A stretch of 5,148 nt of DNA from Burkholderiales bacterium (GTDB lineage Bacteria > Pseudomonadota > Gammaproteobacteria > Burkholderiales > Burkholderiaceae_C). The stretch is taken from assembly GCA_947448105.1 (NCBI GenBank), contig CANFNE010000183.1:1-5148 (forward strand), read 5' to 3'. Position 1 is the stretch's first letter. Each line of letters opens with the position of its first letter. Positions 1-5,148 of the stretch are shown here, piece after piece. The notes beneath the pieces were generated by a model. It was not told the origin of the DNA, did not search any database, and saw only the letters and a list, made by a program, of their open reading frames with translations. Made by a program: the position numbers and the translations under genes.

Positions 1-155
1 GCCACGGTATCACCCGTGCCCTGATCGACTACGATGCAACGCTCAAGCCCATGCTGAGTCAAGCCGGCTTCGTGACGCGTGACGCGCGCGAAGTGGAACG
101 TAAAAAGGTCGGCTTCCACGGCGCTCGCCGTCGCAAGCAGTTCTCCAAGCGTTAA
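1..155 (+). CDS. rpsI: 30S ribosomal protein S9, C-terminal part (5' end outside the window)
   Basis: This is the last 50 codons of ribosomal protein S9, a component of the small-subunit head. The reading frame starts at base 3 (bases 1-2 belong to a split codon) and ends with TAA at 153-155. The visible peptide begins HGITRALIDYD and contains GFVTRDAREVERKK, then ends in the strongly basic tail GARRRKQFSKR. That ending is diagnostic for S9: in the family the flexible, Lys/Arg-rich tail reaches the P-site tRNA and the final Arg is conserved. All of it is seen directly in the translation. In Burkholderiales rpsI normally follows rplM, which would lie just upstream of this window. A strong intrinsic terminator begins 20 bases after the stop, so this is the end of the ribosomal-protein operon. 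Confidence 0.97.
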   Translation, partial: HGITRALIDYDATLKPMLSQAGFVTRDAREVERKKVGFHGARRRKQFSKR

Positions 156-174
156 TCCTTTACCGGACATGCAC

Positions 175-216
175 AAAGGCCGCCCGGGCAACGCTTGGGT
201 GGCTTTTGTTCTTTTT
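175..216 (+). terminator. Intrinsic (Rho-independent) terminator after rpsI
   Basis: Left arm 175-189 pairs with right arm 193-206 around an AAC loop (190-192): about 14 base pairs, three of them G-U (182/200, 186/196, 187/195), with one bulged G at 178 or 179. A U-rich tract follows directly (TTTTGTTCTTTTT, 204-216). The G-U pairs would be A-C mismatches in the opposite transcript, so the hairpin is built for plus-strand RNA. It should end the rpsI transcript. The next gene begins only 15 bases after the tract. Confidence 0.8.
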
Positions 217-230
217 GGGAACCTCACCAA

Positions 231-959
231 GTGCGATTTCGACTCTTACGCCGCCGCCTGACCATCAGCGCCCCCCGCATGTCGGTGCGCAGCGCCATGC
301 CCTGGCCGGTGCGCTGGGCCATCGTGGCCCTGGTATTTGGTTTTTGCGCCGCCATTGGTCTATGGGCTTTTGAGTTTGGCCGCGACATCGCCGGACTGGA
401 AAACGGCAGCCAGAGCGAACTGCTGCAGTTGCGCGACAAGGTCAAAACGCTGCAAGCCCAGACGGACGCCGCGCTGGAGCAGCGCAACCAGGCGCAGTCC
501 ATCGCCAACACGGCCGGCGCTCTGGTAGCGGCCGAAAAAGCGTCCAGCGAAAGCCTGGCCGCCAAAGTCAAGCAGCTCGACGAAGACAACCGCCGCCTGC
601 GCGATGACCTGGGCTTCTTCGAGAAACTCATTCCCGCCTCATCGGCTGAAGCGGTGGCGATCCGCGGCATGCAGGCCGAAACCACCGATGGCGGCAAGAT
701 CCGCTGGCAGGTGCTGGTGATTCAAAGCAAGAAAAATGCGCCTGAGCTGGTGGGCCGGCTGGAAATCAGCTTTACCGGCACGCTGGCGGGCAAGCCCTGG
801 AGCAGCCCTGCGCCCGGAATCAGTGTTCCTCTGAAGGTGCAGCAATACGGGCGCCAGGAAGGTGTGTTTGACGTGCCGGCGCAAGTCAGCATCAAGGGCA
901 TGACGGCCAAAGTGCTTGAAGGCAGCGCTGCGCGTGCCAGCCAGACCATCAAGCTGTGA
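231..959 (+). CDS. Membrane-anchored coiled-coil protein, DUF6776 type
   Basis: This encodes a 242-residue protein of unknown function, matching my recollection of the DUF6776 family found next to rpsI in Burkholderiales. From the chosen GTG start it has a basic cytoplasmic N-terminus (MRFRLLRRRL, residues 1-10), one hydrophobic helix at about 29-48, then a charged, Gln/Lys/Glu-rich segment at about 57-133 that looks like coiled coil, and a C-terminal domain at about 143-242 with alternating hydrophobic residues suggesting beta structure (e.g. IRWQVLVIQ, GRLEISFTG). The positive-inside rule puts the coiled coil and C-terminal domain in the periplasm. I prefer GTG at 231 because it keeps the basic RFRLLRRR segment and has GGGA at 217-220; TTG at 195 lies inside the terminator hairpin. 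ATG at 279 is another possible start. The bactofilin gene begins 43 bases downstream with no terminator between, so co-transcription is likely. No enzyme motif is visible. Confidence 0.82.
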   Translation: MRFRLLRRRLTISAPRMSVRSAMPWPVRWAIVALVFGFCAAIGLWAFEFGRDIAGLENGSQSELLQLRDKVKTLQAQTDAALEQRNQAQSIANTAGALVAAEKASSESLAAKVKQLDEDNRRLRDDLGFFEKLIPASSAEAVAIRGMQAETTDGGKIRWQVLVIQSKKNAPELVGRLEISFTGTLAGKPWSSPAPGISVPLKVQQYGRQEGVFDVPAQVSIKGMTAKVLEGSAARASQTIKL

Positions 960-1002
960 GCCTAGAGGCGCCGGTTACTATCCAACGCACTTAAGGATTT
1001 GT

Positions 1003-1398
1003 ATGTTCAACAAGAAAAAACAGCCGCCATTGAAGAGCCTTGTGGCCCAAGGCGCGCGCGTCGTGGGTGATATTTTCTTCGCCGAAGGCATGCGCGTGGA
1101 GTGTTCCATTACCGGCAATGTGCGTCCGGTGGACAACAACCCGAGCATTTTGGTGATCGCCGAGTCGGCGGTCATTACCGGTGCCGTGACCGCCGACCAC
1201 ATCATCATCAACGGCACGGTCAAGGGAGCGGTTTCGGCCCGCATGATGCTGGAGTTGCAGCCCAACGCGCGCATTGAGGGGGATGTGGAATACGGCGCGC
1301 TGGAAATGCACCAAGGCGCCTTGATTGCGGGGCGCTTGACGCCGATTCTTGGTAACGAGCCAATGCCCGCACAGCCAACAGAGGCAATGCCGGATTGA
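1003..1398 (+). CDS. Bactofilin (polymer-forming cytoskeletal protein)
   Basis: This encodes a 131-residue bactofilin (CcmA/BacA-type DUF583 fold). Bactofilins assemble without nucleotides into filaments of stacked right-handed beta-helices on the cytoplasmic face of the inner membrane, where they act as scaffolds for shape and wall-synthesis proteins. The evidence is the repetitive short-strand pattern with regularly spaced Gly and Val/Ile from about residue 16 to 116: GARVVGDIFFAEGMRVECSI, then AVITGAVTADHIIING, VKGAVSAR and ARIEGDVEYGALEM. The N-terminus is short and lysine-rich (MFNKKKQPPLKSL), a plausible membrane-contact segment, and the C-terminus is a short Pro/Met-rich tail (about 118-131). 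Both flanks are disordered-looking, as usual for the family. The start is ATG at 1003, with AAGGA at 993-997 five bases upstream; longer in-frame starts would overlap the preceding gene. It lies between the coiled-coil membrane protein and erpA. No symbol is given because naming varies among species. Confidence 0.9.
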   Translation: MFNKKKQPPLKSLVAQGARVVGDIFFAEGMRVECSITGNVRPVDNNPSILVIAESAVITGAVTADHIIINGTVKGAVSARMMLELQPNARIEGDVEYGALEMHQGALIAGRLTPILGNEPMPAQPTEAMPD

Positions 1399-1462
1399 TT
1401 TCAATCCCGAGCAAAACACTGTACTATTAATACACCTTTTCAATTTTCCCGGAACGACCCCT
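1395..1462 (+). promoter_or_regulatory. Leader of erpA with a possible promoter and AT-rich dyad
   Basis: Between the bactofilin stop and erpA the base composition shifts sharply toward A/T, unlike the surrounding DNA. TACTAT (1422-1427) matches four of six -10 bases; TTTCAA (1399-1404), 17 bases upstream, is a poor -35. The segment 1421-1433 is an imperfect dyad (GTA-CTATTAA-TAC, 10 of 13 positions symmetric). A GGAACG stretch (1451-1456) sits before the erpA ATG as a moderate ribosome binding site. This is compatible with erpA having its own promoter. I do not see a good match to the type 1 IscR consensus as I remember it, so no regulator is named. Confidence 0.35.
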
Positions 1463-1828
1463 ATGAGCGCACTTGCTGAAACCATGCCCCCAGAAATGCC
1501 CGCCCCCATCCTGTTTACCGACAGCGCAGCGGCCAAAGTGGCTGATCTCATTGCCGAAGAAGGCAACACCGACCTGAAGCTCCGTGTTTTTGTGCAGGGC
1601 GGCGGCTGCTCGGGTTTCCAGTACGGCTTTACCTTTGACGAAATCACCAACGAAGATGACACCACCATGACCAAAAATGGTGTGTCACTGTTGATTGACG
1701 CCATGAGCTACCAGTACCTGGTTGGCGCTGAGATTGATTACAAGGAAGACCTGCAGGGTGCGCAGTTTGTGATCAAAAACCCCAACGCCACCACCACCTG
1801 CGGCTGCGGCTCGTCGTTCTCGGCCTAA
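1463..1828 (+). CDS. erpA: Iron-sulfur cluster insertion protein ErpA (A-type carrier)
   Basis: This encodes a 121-residue A-type Fe-S carrier of the HesB/IscA/ErpA family, which accepts clusters from the Isc scaffold and delivers them to target apo-enzymes in the cytoplasm; in E. coli ErpA serves the isoprenoid enzymes IspG and IspH. The three conserved cysteines are present: Cys49 in QGGGCSGF, and Cys113 and Cys115 in TTCGCGSSF near the C-terminus. Also typical are LRVFVQGGGCSG, the acidic FDE segment, and SYQYLVGAEIDY. Full length, with an N-terminal extension (about 1-15, Pro/Met-rich) like other betaproteobacterial ErpA proteins. ErpA is preferred over IscA because of the family-specific spacing and because erpA is the gene found beside anmK and tyrS in Burkholderiales; no iscSU/hscBA genes are nearby. 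The start is ATG at 1463. The gene converges with anmK, with 46 bases between the two stops. Confidence 0.95.
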   Translation: MSALAETMPPEMPAPILFTDSAAAKVADLIAEEGNTDLKLRVFVQGGGCSGFQYGFTFDEITNEDDTTMTKNGVSLLIDAMSYQYLVGAEIDYKEDLQGAQFVIKNPNATTTCGCGSSFSA

Positions 1829-1874
1829 GCCATCGCTACGGTCCTGCTCGCCGCTGCGCGGGCCAGACTTTCAC
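1829..1874. other. Convergent erpA/anmK gap without a canonical terminator
   Basis: These 46 bases separate the stops of two converging genes. I find no GC-rich hairpin followed by a T tract on either strand; the best pairing in the gap is the 5-bp GGTCC/GGGCC with a 15-base loop. The only strong hairpins nearby lie just inside the end of anmK (1878-1893 and 1901-1923) and also lack T tracts. Termination here is probably factor-dependent or uses those coding hairpins. Confidence 0.5.
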
Positions 1875-3011
1875 TCAAGCCGGGTAAACGGCTCCTAAGA
1901 TACGGGCGCCTTGTGCGCCCGTAACGCTTGCGACGCTGGCTGTTTTGCGCATCACGGTTTGTTGCGCCAACCAGGCAAAAGCGAGTGCTTCCACCTCAGT
2001 GGGTGCAACTCCAAGCGCGGCAGAACTACAAACGCGGATGCTCGGCAGCGCTACGTGCAGGCGCTGCATTAAATAGGCATTGAGCGCGCCGCCGCCGCAC
2101 ACCACCAGCAATTCCGGACGCTCAGAGGCCCAGCGAAGCGATTGGGCGCAGGCCTGCGCCGTGAGCTCAGTCAGCGTGGCTTGCACGTCTTGCGCCGCCA
2201 GACCTTCAAACCCAGCCAGGCGCTGGCGCAGCCAGGGCAGATTGAACAGGTCGCGCCCGGTGCTTTTGGGGGGTGGTTTGGCAAAAAAGGGTTCGTCTTG
2301 CAGGGCGGAAAGCAGCGTAGCCTGCACCACACCTTGCGCTGCCCAGCGGCCCCGGTCATCAAACGCGGCGCCGGTGTGCATATGGCACCAGGCGTCCATC
2401 AGCGCATTGCCCGGGCCGCAGTCAAAGCCGATCAGCGGCGCATCCGCAGCGCTGGCTGCACCTGGCAAGAGCGTGATGTTGGAAATACCGCCGATATTGA
2501 GCACCGCGCGGCTTTGCGTGGCGTGGCCAAAGGCGGCGCGGTGAAATGGCGGCACCAGCGGCGCGCCCTGGCCACCTGCGGCCACATCGCGGCTGCGAAA
2601 GTCGGACACCACGTCAATGCCACACAACTCGGCCAGCAGGGCGGGCTGGTTGAGTTGCAGGGTGTAGCCGGTGCCGTCGAACGCTTGAGGCCGGTGGCGC
2701 ACGGTTTGGCCGTGGGCGCCAATCGCGGTGATCTGGGCGGGGGCAATCGGACCGGCTTGCAGCAAATCGGTCACGACGTGGGCGTAAAGCCGGGCCAAGG
2801 CATTGGCGGCGAGTGCGGCGCGGTGGAGTTCGTTATCGCCGGTGGTGTTCAGGGCGAGTAACTCTTGCCGCAGCGCGGAGCCAAAAGGGCGGCTGGCGCT
2901 GGCAAGCACGCGCGCAGGCTGGCTTGGGTCCCCGAAGTCGGCCAGCACGCCGTCCACGCCGTCCATGGACGTGCCTGACATCAGGCCGATGAAAAGCGCA
3001 GGCGCTGGCAC
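1875..3011 (-). CDS. anmK: Anhydro-N-acetylmuramic acid kinase
   Basis: This encodes a 378-residue AnmK, the cytoplasmic kinase that opens the 1,6-anhydro ring of anhydro-MurNAc and phosphorylates it to MurNAc-6-phosphate, recycling peptidoglycan sugars. Family motifs appear in order: the phosphate-binding GLMSGTSMDGVD (residues 9-20), GAHGQTVRHRP (98-108), LNIGGISNIT (171-180), FDCGPGNALMDAW (196-208, with Asp197 the probable catalytic base), PPPKSTGRDLFN (246-257), VVCGGGALN (303-311) and APTEVEALAFAWLA (336-349). Length is close to the E. coli enzyme. The start is GTG at 3011; no other in-frame start lies between the upstream stop and the GLMSG motif, and the Shine-Dalgarno match is weak. 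It sits 12 nt after the M23 peptidase stop, so it is probably the second gene of a two-gene operon and may depend on translational coupling. The two products act at opposite ends of wall turnover. Confidence 0.96.
   Translation of the reverse strand: MPAPALFIGLMSGTSMDGVDGVLADFGDPSQPARVLASASRPFGSALRQELLALNTTGDNELHRAALAANALARLYAHVVTDLLQAGPIAPAQITAIGAHGQTVRHRPQAFDGTGYTLQLNQPALLAELCGIDVVSDFRSRDVAAGGQGAPLVPPFHRAAFGHATQSRAVLNIGGISNITLLPGAASAADAPLIGFDCGPGNALMDAWCHMHTGAAFDDRGRWAAQGVVQATLLSALQDEPFFAKPPPKSTGRDLFNLPWLRQRLAGFEGLAAQDVQATLTELTAQACAQSLRWASERPELLVVCGGGALNAYLMQRLHVALPSIRVCSSAALGVAPTEVEALAFAWLAQQTVMRKTASVASVTGAQGARILGAVYPA
1901..1923. repeat. Perfect 9-bp inverted repeat in the 3' end of anmK
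   Basis: TACGGGCGC (1901-1909) and GCGCCCGTA (1915-1923) are exact reverse complements around the 5-base spacer CTTGT, so either strand can form a stable stem-loop. A smaller perfect hairpin (AGCCG/CGGCT, 1878-1882 and 1889-1893) lies beside it. On the minus strand the large stem encodes part of the AnmK ending VTGAQGARILGA, where conserved Gly and Ala codons explain some of the G/C content. It could stall polymerase or protect mRNA 3' ends for the converging genes; this role is inferred. Confidence 0.6.
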
Positions 3012-3023
3012 CGGCGCTCGCTG

Positions 3024-4409
3024 TTACTGGACGTTGCCGACTTGCACCTGGGCGGCTGCACTGAGCTGGGCGCGCACCAGTTGGGCTGACTTGTCAAACA
3101 GCGGCTTGAGCGCGGTGGCCAAGGGCACGGACGTTTGCGCGCGTGCCAAAGTAAGCGGGTCTTTGTGCACGCCACCCACGCGGAACTCGAAATGCAGGTG
3201 CGGTCCGGTGGCCCAGCCGGTGGCACCCACCAGGCCGACGTTGTCGCCTTGCTGCACCCGTTGTCCGCTGCGTACGTTGATTTTGCTCAAGTGGGCGTAC
3301 ACGGTGGTGGTGTTGCCGCCGTGTTTGACCATCACTACGTTGCCAAAGCCGTTTTGCACCCCTGCAAATTCGACCACACCGTCACCCACGGTGCGCACCG
3401 GTGTGCCGGTGGCTGCGCCATAGTCCACGCCCAAATGGGCGCGCCAGGTTTGCAAAATCGGGTGGAAGCGCATGGAAAACCCGCTGGTTACGCGGGAGAA
3501 CGCCATCGGCGAGGCCAAAAACGCGCGGCGCAGGCTCTCACCCGCCAGCGTGTAGTAGCCGCCTTTGCTCAGGGCGTGGGTGGCGCTGGGGCTGGTGCCA
3601 CCCAAGGGTTCCTGGAACCACATGGCCTGGAAGGTTTTGCCCGCATTGACGAATTCGGTGCTCAGCACGCGTCCGGTGCGCAGCGGTTCGCCGTCGCCTT
3701 CGAGCGTCTCGTAGACCACAGAAAAGCGGTCTCCCTTGCGCAGCGCGCGGTGAAAGTCGATGTCGCCGGAGAAGATTTCGGCCATTTGCACCGCAATCGT
3801 GTCAGGAATGCGTGCGTCGTCTGTGGCGGCAAAAAGCGAAGACTGGATCACGCCGCCGGCCATGCGCGAACTGACGGTCAGGGGCAAGGTCTCGATTTTG
3901 GAGGCGTAGCCCTGGGCCGATTTGCTGATGGTCAGGCGCTTGAAGTTGCCGTCGTCCTCGGGGCTCCAGCGCGCGCTCAAAGCCAGCAGGCCGCTGCGCT
4001 CGTCCACTTCGGCGCTGACGCTGCGTCCGGCGCGGCCCATCAGGGTTTGTTGCACCAAGCGGTCGCTGCGCATAAAGGCGGCGGCTGCCACGTCAGACAC
4101 GCCCAGGCGTTTGAGCAGGGTGTCAGCGGTGTCGGTGCTGCGCGTCAGGTCGGTGCGGTACAAGCGCATGGCCTGGGTCGCCAGGGCTTCAAATTGGGGT
4201 GCCAGGGGCAGGGGTTGTACGGCCTCGACCAGGGTGCGCTTGGGCAGGTTGGCGGCGTCCGGGGCCAGAGTGGCAACCGCGAAACTCGCACCTGCGCCAC
4301 CGAGCAGCAGGGCTGCGACAGCGGCGAGCACCCGCTGGGGGTGCTGGTGCAGTGCCAGGGCGACGCGGTGTGCGGCGGCTTGGACCGCTTGGGTCAGGTT
4401 CAAACTCAA
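3024..4409 (-). CDS. Membrane-anchored M23 (LytM) peptidoglycan DD-endopeptidase, MepM/ShyA-like
   Basis: This is a predicted zinc metallo-endopeptidase that cuts peptide cross-links in peptidoglycan, held at the inner membrane and facing the periplasm. From the TTG start it has 461 residues: a hydrophobic anchor at about 27-49; a region at about 75-125 with TLLKRLGVSD, resembling the LysM/OapA-like domain of MepM relatives; a middle beta-rich domain at about 155-290; and the M23 domain at about 306-416. The active site is complete: HLGVD (His325, Asp329), YAHL (His373) and HLHFEF (His404, His406). In the family, the first His, the Asp and the last His bind zinc and the other two are catalytic. 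TSGFSMRFHPI just before is also typical. I chose TTG at 4409 because AGGAG lies 7 nt upstream on the coding strand; a GTG at 4451 would add 14 Pro/Arg-rich residues. The exact bond specificity cannot be read from sequence. anmK follows directly. Confidence 0.92.
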   Translation of the reverse strand: MSLNLTQAVQAAAHRVALALHQHPQRVLAAVAALLLGGAGASFAVATLAPDAANLPKRTLVEAVQPLPLAPQFEALATQAMRLYRTDLTRSTDTADTLLKRLGVSDVAAAAFMRSDRLVQQTLMGRAGRSVSAEVDERSGLLALSARWSPEDDGNFKRLTISKSAQGYASKIETLPLTVSSRMAGGVIQSSLFAATDDARIPDTIAVQMAEIFSGDIDFHRALRKGDRFSVVYETLEGDGEPLRTGRVLSTEFVNAGKTFQAMWFQEPLGGTSPSATHALSKGGYYTLAGESLRRAFLASPMAFSRVTSGFSMRFHPILQTWRAHLGVDYGAATGTPVRTVGDGVVEFAGVQNGFGNVVMVKHGGNTTTVYAHLSKINVRSGQRVQQGDNVGLVGATGWATGPHLHFEFRVGGVHKDPLTLARAQTSVPLATALKPLFDKSAQLVRAQLSAAAQVQVGNVQ

Positions 4410-4416
4410 AATGGGG

Positions 4417-4421
4417 CTCCT
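4417..4421 (-). promoter_or_regulatory. Ribosome binding site that decides the M23 peptidase start
   Basis: On the minus strand this reads AGGAG, a near-ideal Shine-Dalgarno core, 7 nt before the TTG at 4409-4407. It is the main reason for choosing that TTG over the upstream GTG at 4451, for which I see no comparable site. An ATT codon at 4412-4410 is too close to the site to be the better start. Confidence 0.55.
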
Positions 4422-4512
4422 CGCAGGGCGGGGGGCAGGCAGCCACCGCACCGGGGTGCATTTTGGCGGCGACTAAAATCGTCTGCCTGAGCCAAAACGC
4501 GCGTGAAATTCA

Positions 4513-4532
4513 AAGCCCATTCTATCGGGCTT
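4513..4532. repeat. Inverted repeat AAGCCC-N8-GGGCTT in the divergent promoter region
   Basis: AAGCCC (4513-4518) and GGGCTT (4527-4532) are exact reverse complements with an 8-base AT-rich spacer. The dyad is overlapped at both ends by copies of TTCAAA (4509-4514 and 4531-4536), 22 bases apart, about two helical turns. The spacer holds the minus-strand TAGAAT. It could be an operator, a small hairpin in the tyrS leader, or chance. Confidence 0.5.
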
Positions 4533-4581
4533 CAAAATCCGACCGAAAAGCGGCAGCCTTCCCCAGCCCCACACCATCTTT

Positions 4582-5148
4582 ATGAACCAAGCAAGTCCCC
4601 CCACCTTTCCTGTGACCGACCGCGTGCGCGAGGCGCTGGCCGTTTCCCTGCGCGGCTGCGACGAACTGATTCCCCAGGAAGAGTGGGTCAAAAAGCTGGC
4701 GCGCGCTGAGGCCACGGGCAAGCCGCTGCGCATCAAGCTCGGGCTGGACCCGACTGCGCCCGATATCCACCTGGGCCACACTGTGGTGCTGAACAAAATG
4801 CGCCAGTTGCAGGACCTGGGCCACACGGTGATTTTTTTGATCGGCGACTTCACCAGCATGATTGGCGACCCGTCCGGGCGCAACACCACGCGCCCGCCGC
4901 TGACTGCCGAGCAAATCAAGCGCAACGCCGAGACCTATTACAAACAGGCCAGCCTGGTGCTGGACCCGGCCAAAACCGAGATTCGCTACAACAGCGAGTG
5001 GAGCGATCCGCTGGGCGCGCGCGGCATGATTCAGCTCGCCAGCCGCTACACGGTGGCGCGCATGATGGAGCGCAACGACTTTCATGACCGCTTCAAGGCC
5101 GGCCAGTCGATCAGCGTGCACGAGTTTTTGTACCCGCTGATGCAGGGC
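4582..5148 (+). CDS. tyrS: Tyrosyl-tRNA synthetase, N-terminal 189 residues (3' end outside the window)
   Basis: This is the start of a class I aminoacyl-tRNA synthetase that charges tRNA-Tyr in the cytoplasm. The frame is open from ATG at 4582 to the window edge, exactly 189 codons. The class I signature is IKLGLDPTAPDIHLGHTVVL (residues 51-70), with HLGH (63-66) as the HIGH motif. Other tyrosyl-tRNA synthetase features are FLIGDFTSMIGDPSGR (85-100), SEWSDPLG (138-145), and SISVHEFLYPLMQG (176-189), which leads into the tyrosine-binding pocket. The LGLDPTAPDIHLGH form is typical of the second bacterial TyrRS subgroup (TyrZ-like) common in proteobacteria, not the E. coli type. The KMSKS loop and the RNA-binding C-terminus should lie beyond the window. 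The Shine-Dalgarno match before the ATG is poor. It is transcribed away from the M23 peptidase gene. Confidence 0.97.
   Translation, partial: MNQASPPTFPVTDRVREALAVSLRGCDELIPQEEWVKKLARAEATGKPLRIKLGLDPTAPDIHLGHTVVLNKMRQLQDLGHTVIFLIGDFTSMIGDPSGRNTTRPPLTAEQIKRNAETYYKQASLVLDPAKTEIRYNSEWSDPLGARGMIQLASRYTVARMMERNDFHDRFKAGQSISVHEFLYPLMQG

Larger units (their letters stand above)
4410..4581. promoter_or_regulatory. Divergent intergenic region between the M23 peptidase gene and tyrS
   Basis: These 172 bases must hold promoters for both directions. Candidates seen: for tyrS, TAAAAT at 4474-4479 (five of six -10 bases, no clear -35), or TTCAAA (4509-4514) with CAAAAT (4533-4538) at 18-bp spacing, each four of six. 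For the M23 gene, TAGAAT on the minus strand (plus 4519-4524, five of six) with a weak -35 such as TTCGGT about 17 bp upstream. The half near the peptidase gene is G-rich on the plus strand; the half near tyrS is more A/T-rich. I see no T-box-like leader before tyrS. The individual promoter assignments are weak. Confidence 0.45.

Noticed and set aside
195..230. TTG start at 195 for the DUF6776 protein
   Set aside because: The codon lies within the loop-side right arm of the rpsI terminator and has no ribosome binding site; the added 12 residues (MGGFCSFWEPHQ) come from terminator sequence.
991..1704. Minus-strand open frame (237 codons) across bactofilin and erpA
   Set aside because: It runs antisense through two well-supported genes and their leader, and its translation shows no family pattern or convincing ribosome binding site.
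2142..2861. Plus-strand open frame (239 codons) opposite anmK
   Set aside because: It is the antisense shadow of an anmK gene with all family motifs; the peptide is compositionally biased and has no recognisable domain.
4413..4456. G-quadruplex on the plus strand near the peptidase start
   Set aside because: There are G tracts at 4413-4416, 4426-4428, 4430-4435 and 4453-4456, but the loops are uneven and one is about 17 bases, so a stable quadruplex is not well supported.
3135..4490. Long plus-strand open frame (451 codons) opposite the M23 peptidase gene
   Set aside because: Its translation is low-complexity, rich in Ala, Gly, His, Gln and Arg, with no motif, as expected from the antisense of a GC-rich gene. 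The minus strand carries a complete M23 active site over the same bases.
4501..4581. T-box or other tRNA-sensing leader before tyrS
   Set aside because: The leader is short, has only a 6-bp stem and no recognisable T-box sequence; such leaders are also not expected in betaproteobacteria.
1..5148. Mobile element, CRISPR array, toxin-antitoxin or defence system
   Set aside because: Apart from the short dyads listed, I found no terminal inverted repeats, spaced direct repeats, transposase or integrase motifs, or small paired ORFs; all sizeable frames are explained by core genes or their shadows.

Overview
The window looks like chromosomal DNA from a betaproteobacterium of the order Burkholderiales, probably Comamonadaceae (Rhodoferax/Polaromonas-like). 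This rests on the high GC content, strong G/C preference at third codon positions, use of GTG and TTG starts, and the gene order rpsI ... erpA / anmK - M23 peptidase / tyrS, which I know from that order. The family assignment is inference from memory; no search was run.

Layout. (1) 1-155: the last 50 codons of rpsI (ribosomal protein S9), followed at 175-216 by a convincing intrinsic terminator. (2) 231-1828, plus strand: a membrane-anchored coiled-coil protein of the DUF6776 type, a short bactofilin, and erpA, an A-type Fe-S carrier. (3) 1875-4409, minus strand, convergent with erpA: a membrane-anchored M23 (LytM) murein endopeptidase transcribed first, then anmK 12 nt downstream. (4) 4410-4581: a 172-bp divergent intergenic region with candidate promoters and small repeats. 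(5) 4582-5148: the first 189 codons of tyrS, cut by the window edge. No stretch longer than 300 bases lacks a gene.

How the genes fit together. rpsI, erpA and tyrS are translation and Fe-S housekeeping genes. The other four centre on the envelope: the M23 enzyme is predicted to cut peptidoglycan cross-links, AnmK returns anhydro-MurNAc from wall turnover to metabolism, bactofilins polymerise at the membrane and in several bacteria guide wall enzymes, and the DUF6776 protein is an inner-membrane coiled-coil protein just upstream of the bactofilin. A link between the bactofilin pair and the M23 enzyme is a hypothesis.

I see no mobile element, CRISPR array, tRNA, phage gene or sign of recent transfer. 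This is mostly an ordinary core-genome region. The items worth a second look are the DUF6776-bactofilin pair, a perfect 9-bp hairpin inside the end of anmK, non-ATG starts on three genes, and the small dyads in the two intergenic promoter regions.
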